64,000 nt of DNA from Aureimonas frigidaquae (lineage in GTDB: Bacteria > Pseudomonadota > Alphaproteobacteria > Rhizobiales > Rhizobiaceae), in the NCBI RefSeq assembly GCF_001463905.1, contig NZ_BBWR01000012.1:124001-188000 (forward strand), read 5' to 3'. Below, piece by piece: positions 30,200 through 39,312 of this stretch. Below the pieces are notes generated by a model. It saw only the letters and a program-made list of their open reading frames with translations, made no database searches and was not told the origin of the DNA. The translations under genes and the position numbers were made by a program. Position 1 is the first letter of the stretch; the number at the start of each line of letters is the position of its first letter.

Positions 30200-30493
30200 T
30201 TACAGGCCGGCGCCGCGCAGGAACGCCACGCAGGCGACGCCGAGCGCCACCGTGGCGATGAGCGGCAGGCGGGTGGCGGCCAGGACGGTCAGCACGACGC
30301 CGGCCGTCTCGGCCGGTCCCGTTGCCAGCGCGACCGGAGTGACGATCGCCGTCAGCACCGCCACCGGCAAGGCGGCGAAGGCCCGCGCCAGGCGCGGCCT
30401 CTGCGTCAGCGCGGCGGGTATCGCCAGCCCGGCAAAGCGTGTCGCCAGAGTGACGGCCGCCATGGCGGCGATGGCAAGAGCGGTATCGTCCAT
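30200..30493 (-). CDS. azlD: AzlD-type branched-chain amino-acid exporter small subunit
   Basis: A 97-residue protein made of about three to four hydrophobic spans (AIAAMAAVTLATRFAGLAIPAAL; AVLTAIVTPVALATG; GVVLTVLAATRLPLIATVALGVACVAFL). This is the size and pattern of AzlD, which pairs with AzlC to form a branched-chain amino-acid or related exporter. The ATG sits eight bases after GGGAGGC and overlaps the azlC stop (TGATG), so translation is coupled. A GTG directly before the ATG could also be used. Confidence 0.9.
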   Translation of the reverse strand: MDDTALAIAAMAAVTLATRFAGLAIPAALTQRPRLARAFAALPVAVLTAIVTPVALATGPAETAGVVLTVLAATRLPLIATVALGVACVAFLRGAGL

Positions 30494-31224
30494 CACGGCC
30501 GGGCCTCCCGGCCGCCGGTCGCATAGGCGGCCCCGACACCGGCCAAGGCTCCGGCCACGATGGACCAGGGCCCTGCGACCACGAGATGGGTGGCGAGCGC
30601 CGCCGCTGCGCTGGCCGCGATGGTGACGACAAAGCCCGAGCGTGCCCGAAATCCCATGATGAGGCCGATGAAGATGGCGATGAAGGCGAAGTCGAAGCCG
30701 AAGGCCACCGGATCGGCGATGGCGTGCCCGATGACGGCCCCGACCGCCGTCCAGATGATCCAGCTCAGATAGAACAAGACCGACAGGCCGGCATAATAGG
30801 CGATGGTCAGCCTCTGTCCGCTGGCGACGCGCGCCTCCGCATAGGCCCAGATCTCGTCCGCCATCAACGCCAGGGCGGCAAGCCGGGCGGCCTTCGGAAA
30901 ATGCCGGATGTGGCGCAGGAGCGACGCGCTCATGAACATGTGCCGCATGTTGACGACGAGCGTGGCCAAGGCGATGGCGCCGATGAGCGGCGGCATGGTC
31001 CAGGAGGCGAGCGCCACGAATTGCGAGCTGCCGGCAAAGACCAGGGCCGACATGGCCCCGGCCTGGAACGCGCTCAGACCCTTGTCGGCGGCAAGGCCGC
31101 CCAGAAGAATGGCAAAGGGAATGGCTGCCACCGTGGCCGGCAGGATGGCGAGGCTCCCGTCCCTGAACTGCCTCAAGCCCGTGGAGGAGCCGGGGGCCTC
31201 TGTATCGCTTGCGCTGTCTTGCAT
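30493..31224 (-). CDS. azlC: AzlC-family branched-chain amino-acid exporter large subunit
   Basis: A 243-residue integral membrane protein with about five to six spans. The family sequence PATVAAIPFAILLGGLAADKGLS, then ALVFAGSSQFVALA and VVNMRHMFMSASL, is characteristic of AzlC (LIV-E family). With AzlD it would export branched-chain amino acids or analogues. The divergently placed neighbour is an AraC regulator on the same strand 38 bases upstream, so they may be in one transcript. Confidence 0.92.
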   Translation of the reverse strand: MQDSASDTEAPGSSTGLRQFRDGSLAILPATVAAIPFAILLGGLAADKGLSAFQAGAMSALVFAGSSQFVALASWTMPPLIGAIALATLVVNMRHMFMSASLLRHIRHFPKAARLAALALMADEIWAYAEARVASGQRLTIAYYAGLSVLFYLSWIIWTAVGAVIGHAIADPVAFGFDFAFIAIFIGLIMGFRARSGFVVTIAASAAAALATHLVVAGPWSIVAGALAGVGAAYATGGREARP

Positions 31225-31261
31225 CGTCGCATCTATCCGCTCGGTGGACCGGACGACGGCT

Positions 31262-32146
31262 CTAGCGCACAGCCGCTTTCCCGGGCTTGGACGAAAGTGA
31301 CGCCCGGAACGCTCCGGGGGCCATGCCGACCCGCGCCCGGAAGGCGCGTGTCAGGTGGCTTTGATCGTAGAAGCCGCATTCCTGCGCGACACTTGCCGGG
31401 CTGCTGCCTTGCGCCAGAAGGCTGCGCGCGGCCCGCACGCGCCGGTCGGTCAGCCAGGCATGCGGCGTCATCCCCGTCTCGCGCCGCATGGCGCGGATCA
31501 GGCGCGTGCGTGCGATGCCGGCCGCGTTGGCCAGGTCGGACAGGCTGACCGGCTCGGCAAAGCTGGCATCGAGGTAGTCCAAGGCACGGCGGACCGGGCC
31601 GGGCTCGGCGCCGCCCGCCCTGAGGCACGGAACGTTCCGGCCGAAACGGGACAGGAGGGCCAGGAGCAGCCCGTGCATGCCCGTATCCAGAAGCAGCGCG
31701 TCGCCGCCCCGCTCGGCAAGGCCGTGCAGTTCGGCAAACCGTGCGCTGAGATCGGGCGCATCGACGACGATCCGATCGAAGGACACTGAAATGTCTTTCT
31801 CGCCCTGCGTCACCTCGGCCATGAGGGACCGGATCTGGTCCTCTCCCGGGTAGAGGATGCGATAGACGAAGCCGCCCTCCACAGGCTCCCCGTCATGCAC
31901 CACGCCGGGGTTCAGGAGGCAGAGCTGACCGGGGCCGAGATAATGCCGCTGGCCGCCCGCCAGAAAGGTTTCGTAGCCCGACAGAACCGTTCCGATGACG
32001 AAAGTGTCGTGCGTATGGGGCGCATAGGCATGCCGGTGGAACCGGGCCGCCAGACCCTCCATGCCGCTGGCGCGCGGGACGCAGAAGAACCGCGCTTCCT
32101 CGCGCTGTGCCAGTTCACCCATGCCGAGATCCGGCCGTATTCCCAT
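31262..32146 (-). CDS. AraC-family transcriptional regulator
   Basis: A 294-residue regulator. Residues 1-170 form an AraC-type cupin sensor (RHAYAPHTHDTFVIGTVLSGYETFLAGG; LCLLNPGVVHDGEP). Residues about 185-285 form the double helix-turn-helix, with SLSDLANAAGIARTRLIRAMRRETGM and SVAQECGFYDQSHLTRAFRARVGMAP. The ATG is chosen because the cupin starts soon after it; the frame extends upstream but would be in the divergent promoter. It is divergent from the DapA-family gene and just upstream of azlCD on its own strand, so it could regulate either. Confidence 0.9.
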   Translation of the reverse strand: MGIRPDLGMGELAQREEARFFCVPRASGMEGLAARFHRHAYAPHTHDTFVIGTVLSGYETFLAGGQRHYLGPGQLCLLNPGVVHDGEPVEGGFVYRILYPGEDQIRSLMAEVTQGEKDISVSFDRIVVDAPDLSARFAELHGLAERGGDALLLDTGMHGLLLALLSRFGRNVPCLRAGGAEPGPVRRALDYLDASFAEPVSLSDLANAAGIARTRLIRAMRRETGMTPHAWLTDRRVRAARSLLAQGSSPASVAQECGFYDQSHLTRAFRARVGMAPGAFRASLSSKPGKAAVR

Positions 32147-32237
32147 CCGCACGCCCACCCTCACCGGCACTGCCGCGCATATGGTCCGGGCGTCCCACGA
32201 AACGCTGCGCGACGCTATGCGAATTTCTGTCGACAAA

Positions 32238-32243
32238 TAAAAT
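32238..32243 (+). promoter_or_regulatory. Probable -10 element of the dapA-like gene
   Basis: TAAAAT in an AT-rich stretch (CGACAAATAAAATACAAGG) that contrasts with the GC-rich surroundings. No good -35 lies 17 bases upstream, which fits a promoter needing an activator such as the divergent AraC protein. Its position makes an upstream in-frame ATG at 32256 an unlikely start for the gene. Confidence 0.35.
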
Positions 32244-32315
32244 ACAAGGATTATTATGGCCTTCATGCGTATCGGCGGCATGATGCGGCCGAACCTCAAT
32301 TCCCGGAGTGGATCC

Positions 32316-33281
32316 ATGGCAAGCACGATTTTCAGCGGCTGCATCCCGGCCTTGATGACCCCCTGCCGCGCCGACCGCACGCCCGATTTCGACGCCCTCG
32401 TGCGCAAGGGCCGGCAGTTGGTCGATACTGGCATGTCCGCCGTCGTTTATTGCGGCTCCATGGGCGACTGGCCGCTTCTGACGGATGCGCAGCGGATGGA
32501 GGGCGTGCGCCGCCTTGTGGAGGCCGGCGTGCCCGTGATCGTCGGAACGGGCGCCGTCAATACGGCATCGGCCGCTGCCCATGCGGCGCATGCGCAAAGC
32601 GTCGGCGCGGCCGGCCTGATGGTCATTCCGCGCGTCCTGTCGCGCGGGCCATCACTCGATGCCCAGCGCCACCATTTCAAGGCGATCCTGTCGGCCGCGC
32701 CCGATCTGCCGGCCGTCATCTACAACAGCCCCTATTACGGCTTCGCCACGCGCGCCGATCTGTTCTTCGCGCTGCGCGCGGAGCACCCGAACCTCGTCGG
32801 TTTCAAGGAGTTCGGCGGCCGGGATTCCCTGACCTACGCCGCCGCCAACATCACCAGCCACGATCCCGACGTCACGCTGATGGTCGGCGTGGACACGGCG
32901 GTCTTCCACGGCTTCGTCAATTGCGGGGCCAAGGGCGCGATCACCGGCATCGGAAACGTCCTGCCGCACGAAGTCCTGCATCTGTGCGCGCTGGCGCAGG
33001 CCGCCGCCGCCGGCGACCCCGAGGCCCGGCGCTCGGCGCTGGAGCTGGAGGAGGCCCTTTATGTCCTGTCCTCCTTCGACGAAGGGCCGGACCTCGTCCT
33101 CTTCTACAAGCACCTGATGGTCCTGAAGGGGAATGCTGAATACGCCCTGCATTTCAACGAGACGGACGCCCTGTCCGACAGCCAGCGCGCCTATGCGGAA
33201 CGCCAGCTCGCCGTCTTCGACCGCTGGTACGCAAGCTGGAGCGCCGGGCTGAACGGCGCGCTGCGGCAGGCCGCCGAATAG
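32316..33281 (+). CDS. Dihydrodipicolinate synthase-family aldolase/deaminase
   Basis: A 321-residue DapA/NAL superfamily TIM barrel. The Schiff-base lysine is in NLVGFKEFGG (Lys164), and the catalytic tyrosine in AVIYNSPYYG (Tyr136). The opening IFSGCIPALMTPCRADRTPDFDALVRKG and VVYCGSMGDWPLLTD differ from true lysine-biosynthetic DapA (the usual GTTGE motif is CGSMGDW), so a catabolic pyruvate-type lyase or a deaminase of the hydroxyproline (pyrroline-hydroxycarboxylate) type is more likely. The ATG follows GGAGTGG and is where the family begins. Paired with a divergent AraC gene; no other pathway genes are next to it. Confidence 0.85.
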   Translation: MASTIFSGCIPALMTPCRADRTPDFDALVRKGRQLVDTGMSAVVYCGSMGDWPLLTDAQRMEGVRRLVEAGVPVIVGTGAVNTASAAAHAAHAQSVGAAGLMVIPRVLSRGPSLDAQRHHFKAILSAAPDLPAVIYNSPYYGFATRADLFFALRAEHPNLVGFKEFGGRDSLTYAAANITSHDPDVTLMVGVDTAVFHGFVNCGAKGAITGIGNVLPHEVLHLCALAQAAAAGDPEARRSALELEEALYVLSSFDEGPDLVLFYKHLMVLKGNAEYALHFNETDALSDSQRAYAERQLAVFDRWYASWSAGLNGALRQAAE

Positions 33282-33403
33282 CACCAGGACAGGCGGAGGC
33301 CCCGGCCGCCGTCCCTTTCCCATGCAGGCGATGTTGGCGCGCAGGACGCGGAACGATCCTGCCATCGGCGCGGCTGAAACCGTAGCCGCGCCTTGAAAAC
33401 GCC

Positions 33404-33429
33404 TCCGGGGCCTGACATTCTGCCCCGGA
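33404..33429. other. Hairpin in the dapA-like/ABC-F intergenic space
   Basis: TCCGGGGC and GCCCCGGA form a perfect 8-base stem with a 10-base loop in the 236-base gap. There is no T-tract on the plus strand. It may be an imperfect terminator for the dapA-like gene; nothing else is recognised in this gap. Confidence 0.35.
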
Positions 33430-33517
33430 CTGCCAACCACAAAAAGTATTCTGAACGACATGGATTTCGACCTCGCCGCCCACCTTTTCCCGGTCACACT
33501 GCGAAAGTCGCCTCATC

Positions 33518-35107
33518 ATGTCGTCCAGCATCACCCTGTCGGGTCTGTCCTATTGCACCCTTGACGGCGCGCCGCTTTTCAGCGGATTGAACATCGCCTT
33601 CGGTCCAGAGCGGACCGGCCTCGTCGGTCCCAACGGGGCTGGCAAGAGCACCCTTCTAAAGCTGATCGCCGGTGAGCTCGCACCCATGACGGGGCGCGTC
33701 TCAACGACGGGCCGCATCGCCATGCTGCGCCAGGATGCCATGGCCCGTGACGGGGAGCGCCTGGTCGATCTGTTCGGCGCGGGCGCGGCGTTGGCTCTTC
33801 TGGCGCGGGCTGAAGCGGGACAGGCCGACGCAGCCGCCCTTGCCTGCGCCGACTGGACGCTCCCGGCGCGGATCGCGGCCGCACTGGCCCGTGTCCGGCT
33901 CGATCGTCCGCTCGATACGCCGATTGCGGCGCTGTCGGGTGGCGAGCGCACACGCGCCTCGCTGGCCTGCCTGCTTCTCGATGCGCCGGATGTCCTCCTC
34001 CTGGACGAGCCGACCAACCATCTCGACCGGGACGGGCGCGCGGCCGTGCTTCAACTCGTCGACGCCTGGCGCGGCGGGCTGATCCTGGCCAGCCACGACC
34101 GCGAACTCCTGGAACGGGTCGATGCGATCGTGGCGCTGACGCCGCAGGGCTTGCGGCGCTATGGAGGAAATTTCGCCCACTATGTCGAACGCCGCGGCGT
34201 GGAGGACGCGGCGGCGCAGCAGGCACTCGCCGCCCGCACGCGGGACGCAGCCCTTGCCGCGAGGCGCGCGCAGGACGCCGTGGAGCGCCAGGCGCGGCGC
34301 GATGCATCCGGACGGCGCGCCCGGGCGAAGGGCGACCAGCCGAAGATCCTTTTCGATGCCGCGAAGGGCCGTGCCGAAGCCACGCACGGCGCCAATGCCC
34401 GTCTGCGCTCAAGCCGACGACAGGCGGCCATGGACGGGCTGGCGGCTGCCCGCACTGCCATCGCGCCGGCGCGGGTGCTGTCCTTCGACATGGTCCCGAC
34501 GCACCTGCCGCAAGGACGGTCCGTCCTGCGGCTGGAGAGGGTCACCGCCGGCCACGATGTGCGGACCCCGGTGGTGCAGGCCCTGTCCGTGCACCTGTCC
34601 GGCCCGGAACGCATCGCGATCACGGGCTGCAACGGCAGCGGCAAATCCACGCTACTGGCCGTGATGGCCGGCCGGCTGAAGCCATTGGCCGGGGACGTCC
34701 GGATCGACGTGCCGCACGCCTTACTGGATCAGGACCTGTCGCTCATCGATCGAAGGCTCACGCTGCGCGACAACCTCCGGCGGCACGTTCCAGGCGCCGG
34801 CGACAACGCGATCCACGCAGCCCTGGCGCGGTTCGGCTTCCGTGCAGCCGATGCCCTGCGATATCCAACGACATTGAGCGGCGGCCAGATGCTGCGGGCC
34901 GCCCTCGCCTGCGTGATGGGAGCCGAGACGCCGCCCCAGCTCCTGTTACTGGACGAGCCGACCAACCATCTGGACCTAGAGACGTTGGACGCCCTGGAAA
35001 CGGCGCTGGCTGCCTATGATGGCGCCTTGGTCCTCGTCAGCCACGACGCCACGTTCCTTGAACGCATAACGCCGGATCGGCGGCTGGACCTGCCGGTGCC
35101 GCGCTAG
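33518..35107 (+). CDS. ABC-F family ATPase
   Basis: A 529-residue duplicated ATPase with no membrane part, the ABC-F arrangement of proteins that act on the ribosome. The first cassette has GPNGAGKST (37-45), [12 protein letters not shown] and [15 protein letters not shown]; the second has [21 protein letters not shown] and [15 protein letters not shown]. Between them is an Arg/Ala-rich linker (about residues 235-300, heavily basic). The last 42 codons lie in a 130-base sequence that is repeated 521 bases downstream, so this gene's 3' end is a duplicated copy. Whether it is a housekeeping or antibiotic-resistance ABC-F is unclear. Confidence 0.9.
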   Translation: MSSSITLSGLSYCTLDGAPLFSGLNIAFGPERTGLVGPNGAGKSTLLKLIAGELAPMTGRVSTTGRIAMLRQDAMARDGERLVDLFGAGAALALLARAEAGQADAAALACADWTLPARIAAALARVRLDRPLDTPIAALSGGERTRASLACLLLDAPDVLLLDEPTNHLDRDGRAAVLQLVDAWRGGLILASHDRELLERVDAIVALTPQGLRRYGGNFAHYVERRGVEDAAAQQALAARTRDAALAARRAQDAVERQARRDASGRRARAKGDQPKILFDAAKGRAEATHGANARLRSSRRQAAMDGLAAARTAIAPARVLSFDMVPTHLPQGRSVLRLERVTAGHDVRTPVVQALSVHLSGPERIAITGCNGSGKSTLLAVMAGRLKPLAGDVRIDVPHALLDQDLSLIDRRLTLRDNLRRHVPGAGDNAIHAALARFGFRAADALRYPTTLSGGQMLRAALACVMGAETPPQLLLLDEPTNHLDLETLDALETALAAYDGALVLVSHDATFLERITPDRRLDLPVPR

Positions 35108-35109
35108 GC
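34980..35109 (+). repeat. 130-bp direct repeat, copy 1 (3' end of the ABC-F gene)
   Basis: This segment, ending just past the ABC-F stop, is repeated at 35501-35630 with three mismatches (T/C at 34985; AA/GG at 35068-35069). The changes turn Ile-Thr into Met-Ala near the C terminus of the encoded protein. Together with copy 2 it flanks a 391-base AT-richer insert. Confidence 0.95.
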
Positions 35110-35148
35110 ACGCTCGTTAGCGCATCCATCCGCTTCATTCTCAATGCT

Positions 35149-35188
35149 GCGGAAATACCGCCTGCAGAAGCAAAATCAGTATTTCCGC
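35149..35188. other. Perfect 10-bp inverted repeat inside the insert
   Basis: GCGGAAATAC (35149-35158) and GTATTTCCGC (35179-35188) are exact complements separated by 20 bases. The stem could act as a terminator-like hairpin after the ABC-F gene or be part of the structure of the inserted element. No T-run follows. Confidence 0.5.
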
Positions 35189-35231
35189 GGTGGTTTACAC
35201 TCGCCGCGCGCGAAACGTCGAAGACGCAGTT

Positions 35232-35381
35232 CTAATCTCGCTGCTTCAGCTTGTGCTGGCGCGTCCTGTAAATCGCCCAGGCGGCCACTGCGCAGATCAG
35301 CCCACTGGAGACAGCCCAGTAACGTAATTGAAAGCTGAGAATATAGGTCAATGCGACAGCGATTGGCACTGCACTGTCCAT
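35232..35381 (-). CDS. Small hydrophobic protein in the insert, unknown
   Basis: A 49-residue open frame beginning MDSAVPIAVALTYI and ending in a basic tail RTRQHKLKQRD. About residues 4-38 are hydrophobic with a central polar break (FQLRYW), so it could make one long span or a short two-helix hairpin. GAGG nine bases before the ATG is an acceptable ribosome site; an ATG eleven codons upstream is also possible. It lies wholly inside the 391-base AT-richer insert between the duplicated ABC-F ends. I recognise no family. The membrane-protein-like composition makes it more credible than a random frame. Confidence 0.4.
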   Translation of the reverse strand: MDSAVPIAVALTYILSFQLRYWAVSSGLICAVAAWAIYRTRQHKLKQRD

Positions 35382-35500
35382 GGGATGAACCTCGGTTGCA
35401 CCTATCTCCTGCATTCAACCAATTATCGTCTCCGCACTAGAAATCATAAGTTGCAAAGACGAACCAAGGTAGGCCGATGCAAACGCCCTTCGCACGCCCC

Positions 35501-35630
35501 AGACGCTGGACGCCCTGGAAACGGCGCTGGCTGCCTATGATGGCGCCTTGGTCCTCGTCAGCCACGACGCCACGTTCCTTGAACGCATGGCGCCGGATCG
35601 GCGGCTGGACCTGCCGGTGCCGCGCTAGGC
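35501..35630 (+). repeat. 130-bp direct repeat, copy 2 (orphan ABC-F 3' fragment)
   Basis: This copy of the ABC-F C-terminal sequence (reads [20 protein letters not shown]...) has no start codon and has an in-frame TAG 31 bases upstream (35470-35472). It ends five bases before the convergent lysE-like stop, so it probably occupies the original place of the ABC-F 3' end. It is a non-coding gene fragment. Confidence 0.9.
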
Positions 35631-35634
35631 CGCG

Positions 35635-36273
35635 TCAGGCTGCCGCCCGGCGCCAGCCGGCCGCCAAGGCACCTGCTGCGATCAGGAGGGAGCCGCCGAT
35701 GCGGTTGACGGCCCGCTGGATACGCGGCGTGCGAATGGTCTTGGCTGCCGCGGCCGCGAGAATGCCGTAGAGCGTGGCGTTCAGCGCGGCGAGGACCAGG
35801 AACGTCACCTCGAAGAGGATCATCTGCGGCAGGATCGGCTGCGTCATGTCGAGGAACTGCGGAAGGAAGGCAACGAAGAAGATCAGGCTTTTGGGGTTCA
35901 GCGCCGTGACCGCGAAAGCGTGCAGGAAGATGCGAATGGACCTGGCAGCCTGCACCTGCGCCGATGGCGCCTGTGTGCCGGGCGCGGCGACCGGCGCCCG
36001 CCACATGCGGATGCCGAGATAGACGAGGTAGGCCGCGCCGATCCATTTGAGCAGCGTGAAGAGGGTGGCCGATGCCGCCAGCAGCGCGCCGAGCCCCAGC
36101 ATGGACGCGGTCATGGCCGTGAAATCCCCGAGCGCGACACCACAGACCGTTGCTCGAGCGGCCTTGCGCCCATGGCTCATCGCGTAGGACACGACCAGAA
36201 GCACGGTTGGCCCCGGAATGGCGAGCATGATGGCGCAAGCGGCTGCAAATGCGATCCAGTGTTCAAAGCTCAT
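35635..36273 (-). CDS. LysE/RhtB-family amino-acid exporter
   Basis: A 212-residue membrane protein with about six spans. The family signature is clear: WIAFAAACAIMLAIPGPTVLLVVSYAMSHGRKAARATVCGVALGDFT, and FAVTALNPKSLIFFVAFLPQFLD. It would export an amino acid or homoserine lactone-like compound. The ATG matches the family start; the upstream open frame runs antisense to nothing recognisable and is ignored. It is convergent to the duplicated ABC-F 3' fragment. Confidence 0.92.
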   Translation of the reverse strand: MSFEHWIAFAAACAIMLAIPGPTVLLVVSYAMSHGRKAARATVCGVALGDFTAMTASMLGLGALLAASATLFTLLKWIGAAYLVYLGIRMWRAPVAAPGTQAPSAQVQAARSIRIFLHAFAVTALNPKSLIFFVAFLPQFLDMTQPILPQMILFEVTFLVLAALNATLYGILAAAAAKTIRTPRIQRAVNRIGGSLLIAAGALAAGWRRAAA

Positions 36274-36362
36274 GGCCGGGCGTCCCGTTGGGTTGATCCC
36301 TCCATCCATCCACGGCGCGACGGCGCGTGCAAGGGCCTGCCGGTTGCGGCTGGCGCGATGCG

Positions 36363-36710
36363 TCAGCCGGGCCGGCGAGCCTCCCGCTCGGCCTCGATCG
36401 CAGTGATCGAGCCGGCGATGGCCTCCTCCGCCCGGCGCTGCGCCAGTCGGTACTCCCGCACGATTGTCTCGCCCAAAGGCGACAAGCGAGCACCCCCGCC
36501 CTGGCTGCCGCCGTGCTGCCGCTCGACGGTGGGCTTGCCGAAGATGGCGTCGGTCTCTGCCACGAGCGTCCAGGCCCGCTTGTAGGACATGCCGAGCGAG
36601 CGTCCGGCTGCGGCAATGGAGCCATGGGTCGCGATCCGCTCGAGAAGGTCGACCTTGCCCGGCCCGAGGCGCTGATCGTCGAAATAGATCTTCAGGCTGA
36701 TCCTGGCCAT
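36363..36710 (-). CDS. ModE-type DNA-binding regulator without molybdate-binding domain
   Basis: A 115-residue protein matching only the N-terminal winged-helix domain of ModE (LGPGKVDLLERIATHGSIAAAGRSLGMSYKRAWTLVAETDAIFGKP), followed by QGGGARLSPLGETIVREYR. The two molybdate-binding domains of E. coli ModE are absent. It lies just after modABC on the same strand (60 bases downstream of modC), so it may be the last gene of that operon. A perfect palindrome resembling a ModE box precedes modA. Single-domain members exist in many alphaproteobacteria; how they sense molybdate is not obvious. Confidence 0.85.
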   Translation of the reverse strand: MARISLKIYFDDQRLGPGKVDLLERIATHGSIAAAGRSLGMSYKRAWTLVAETDAIFGKPTVERQHGGSQGGGARLSPLGETIVREYRLAQRRAEEAIAGSITAIEAEREARRPG

Positions 36711-36769
36711 GGCACGTGTTCCCGCGGTCGAGCGCGTCGTTGAGGTTCGCCGCCTTTCTATAGCAGGCC

Positions 36770-37855
36770 TTACCGGTTCGCGACGATGGAGACGCTCTTG
36801 ATCTGCGCATGCACGCGATCCCCGACGGCCAGGCCGAGCGCGTCGGCGCTGCGCGCACTGATGCGTGCGCGGAACCCTGCCGCGCCCCCATGCGTGCGCA
36901 ACAGGATGCTGCGCTCATGTGGCCCGCTCTCGTCCACGGCAAGGATCTCGACAGGGAGCGCATTGAGGATGCTGCTCTGCGTGGACGGGCTTCGACTCAG
37001 CGACACATCGCCGGCGGCGATCCGCACCCGCACCGCACTGCCCGCAGCGAGCCCCTGCCCGAGTGTCAGGAGCGCGGCTCCGTCGATGTCGATCGTGGCG
37101 ATGCCGTCGCCCTCCACCATCCGGACCCGCCCGCTCAGGATGGCTGCGAAATCCCGCCGGACGGCCAGGACGGAACCCGGCTCGGACAGGACCGTGTCGA
37201 GCGGCCCGGCGGTGACCACCCGCCCCTCATGCAACAGGACGATATGATCGGCCAGCCGTTCGACCTCCGCCATATCGTGCGTCACCAGGAGGATCGGGAT
37301 TTTCAGCCCGGCATGCAGCGCCTCGAGATAGGGGAGGATTTCGTCCCTGGCCATGCGGTCGAGCGCGGCCAGCGGCTCGTCCATCAGGAGCAGCCGGGGC
37401 TGGGCGAGCAGCGCCCGGCCGATGGCCACGCGCTGGCGCTCCCCGCCGGACAGGTGCGTGGGCATGCGCTCGATCAGGGGGCCGAGCCTTAACAGATCGA
37501 CCACCTCGCCAAGACCGATCACCGATCGGTCCTTCGGGGCGCGGCGCAAGCCATAGGTGAGGTTGCGAAACACGTTCAAATGCGCAAAGAGGCTCGCCTC
37601 CTGGAAGACGTAGCCGATCGGACGCCGATGGACCGGCCGGAAGGTGCGCCCGTCCTGCCAGACATCCTCGCCCACGCGCACGCTGCCCGAAAAGACGTGC
37701 AGCCCCGCCACGGCGCGCAGGATGGATGTCTTGCCGCAGCCGGACGGGCCGAACAGCGCGGTGATGCCGCGCATCGGCGCACGAAAATCGACATCCAGCA
37801 CAAAGCGCGGCCCAAGCCGGCCGGTCAGGCGAACGGCGATCTCCCCGCCCGTCAT
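36770..37855 (-). CDS. modC: Molybdate ABC transporter ATP-binding protein
   Basis: A 361-residue ATPase that drives the molybdate importer. The N-terminal cassette has [41 protein letters not shown], and [14 protein letters not shown]. The C-terminal part from about residue 290 has a molybdate-binding (TOBE/mop) domain: [52 protein letters not shown]. The start overlaps the modB stop as ATGA. Confidence 0.95.
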   Translation of the reverse strand: MTGGEIAVRLTGRLGPRFVLDVDFRAPMRGITALFGPSGCGKTSILRAVAGLHVFSGSVRVGEDVWQDGRTFRPVHRRPIGYVFQEASLFAHLNVFRNLTYGLRRAPKDRSVIGLGEVVDLLRLGPLIERMPTHLSGGERQRVAIGRALLAQPRLLLMDEPLAALDRMARDEILPYLEALHAGLKIPILLVTHDMAEVERLADHIVLLHEGRVVTAGPLDTVLSEPGSVLAVRRDFAAILSGRVRMVEGDGIATIDIDGAALLTLGQGLAAGSAVRVRIAAGDVSLSRSPSTQSSILNALPVEILAVDESGPHERSILLRTHGGAAGFRARISARSADALGLAVGDRVHAQIKSVSIVANR

Positions 37856-38529
37856 GGCAGGCGCACCGCCGCACGCCGCGCGAGCAGCGAAACGGCCAGG
37901 ATGACGAGGAAGGCGAAGACGATCATGCCGGCCGACAGGATATGGGCCTCGCGCCAGCGCAATGTTTCGACGAAATCGTAGATGGCGACGGACAAGACCT
38001 TCGTTTCGCCCGGTATATTGCCGCCGATCATCAGGACGACGCCGAACTCGCCGACCGTATGGGCAAAGCCGAGCACCGCGGCCGTCAGGAAGCCGGGCAT
38101 GGCCAGCGGCACGGCGACGGTCGCGAACCGGTCGAGCGGCCCGGCGCCGAGCGTGGCGGCCACGTCCAGCGGCCGCCGCCCGATGGCCTCGAAGGCGTTG
38201 CGGATGGGCTGGACGACGAAGGGCATGGAGTAGACGACCGAGCCGAAGACGAGCCCCTCGAAGGTGAAGGCGAAGGTCGACAGGCCGAAGGGTCCGCCCA
38301 GCCACCCGCCGAGCCCGTCCGGCCCCAGCGCGATCAAGAGATAGAAGCCGAGAACCGTGGGCGGCAGCACGAGCGGCAGGGCGACCAGGCTGGCGACCAC
38401 CTCCTTCAGCCGTGACCGGGTGTTGGCAAGCCACCAGGCCACGGGTGTGCCGAGGACGAGAAGGAGGAGCGTCGACAGCGCCGCCAGTTGCAGGGTCAGC
38501 CGGATGGGGGGCCACAGATCTGCGCTCAT
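37852..38529 (-). CDS. modB: Molybdate ABC transporter permease
   Basis: A 225-residue inner-membrane permease. It has about five spans, with the EAA-type loop in [34 protein letters not shown], and the typical [21 protein letters not shown] is preceded by GGTGGAGCG; a GTG six codons upstream is less likely. It sits between modA (27 bases upstream) and modC (4-base overlap). Confidence 0.95.
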   Translation of the reverse strand: MSADLWPPIRLTLQLAALSTLLLLVLGTPVAWWLANTRSRLKEVVASLVALPLVLPPTVLGFYLLIALGPDGLGGWLGGPFGLSTFAFTFEGLVFGSVVYSMPFVVQPIRNAFEAIGRRPLDVAATLGAGPLDRFATVAVPLAMPGFLTAAVLGFAHTVGEFGVVLMIGGNIPGETKVLSVAIYDFVETLRWREAHILSAGMIVFAFLVILAVSLLARRAAVRLP

Positions 38530-38556
38530 CGCTCCACCCTCGACCACGGCGCAGTC

Positions 38557-39303
38557 CTAGCGTTCATCGAGCCCGTAGCCGTGCCGGGCGATGATACGCT
38601 GCGCCGCATCCCCTTTCAGGAAGACCAGGAAGGCGGCCGCCGCCGGGTTGTCGCGCCCTTTCGTCAACAGGACGGCGTCCTGGCGGATCGGTGTGTAGAG
38701 CTCCTGCGGCACGATCCACCGCGAGCCACCATCCAGAAGCGCGACCTGGCCGAGCGCGACGAAGCCGAGCCGGGCATTGCCCGTGGCCACGAACTGGAAC
38801 GCCTGGCCGATATTCTGCCCCTGGACGATCTTGCCCTCCAGCGCATCGAGGACCCCGAGGCCCTGCATCACCTCCACGGCCGCGGCGCCATAGGGCGCAG
38901 TTTGCGGGTTGGCGATGGCGATCCGCTCGAAATCCCCTGCCGTCAGCGTCTGTGGCCCGGTCACGACACCCGGGCTGGCCGAGTATAGAACGAGTTGCCC
39001 CACCGCAAAGGTGAAGACACTGCCTTCGACTCCGAAGCCTTCGGCGACCGCGCGTTGTGGCCGTTCGTCATCGGCCGCCAGGAAGACCTCGAACGGAGCG
39101 CCTTGTGTGATCTGCGCATAGAACTGGCCGGTGGCCCCGAAGGACAGGACCGCCCGATCGCCCGTGGCCGCCGAAAAGGCGGCGGACAGTTCGTTGGCCG
39201 CCTCGGTGAAGTTGGACGCCACCGCGACGCTGACTGTTCCAGCCCGTGCGATCTGCGGCGCGACGGCGGAACACAGGCAGAGGGACAGGATGATCGCGCG
39301 CAA
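38557..39303 (-). CDS. modA: Molybdate-binding periplasmic protein
   Basis: A 248-residue periplasmic binding protein. It has a signal peptide (IILSLCLCSAVAPQIARA) and the ModA pattern VSVAVASNFTEAANELSAAF, FGATGQFYAQITQGAPFEVFLAADDERP, and VATGNARLGFVALGQV. The start is a TTG with GAGG seven bases before it; no ATG or GTG fits. It leads a modABC operon. A palindrome of the ModE-box type covers the ribosome-binding region. Confidence 0.95.
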   Translation of the reverse strand: MRAIILSLCLCSAVAPQIARAGTVSVAVASNFTEAANELSAAFSAATGDRAVLSFGATGQFYAQITQGAPFEVFLAADDERPQRAVAEGFGVEGSVFTFAVGQLVLYSASPGVVTGPQTLTAGDFERIAIANPQTAPYGAAAVEVMQGLGVLDALEGKIVQGQNIGQAFQFVATGNARLGFVALGQVALLDGGSRWIVPQELYTPIRQDAVLLTKGRDNPAAAAFLVFLKGDAAQRIIARHGYGLDER

Positions 39304-39312
39304 GGAAGAACC

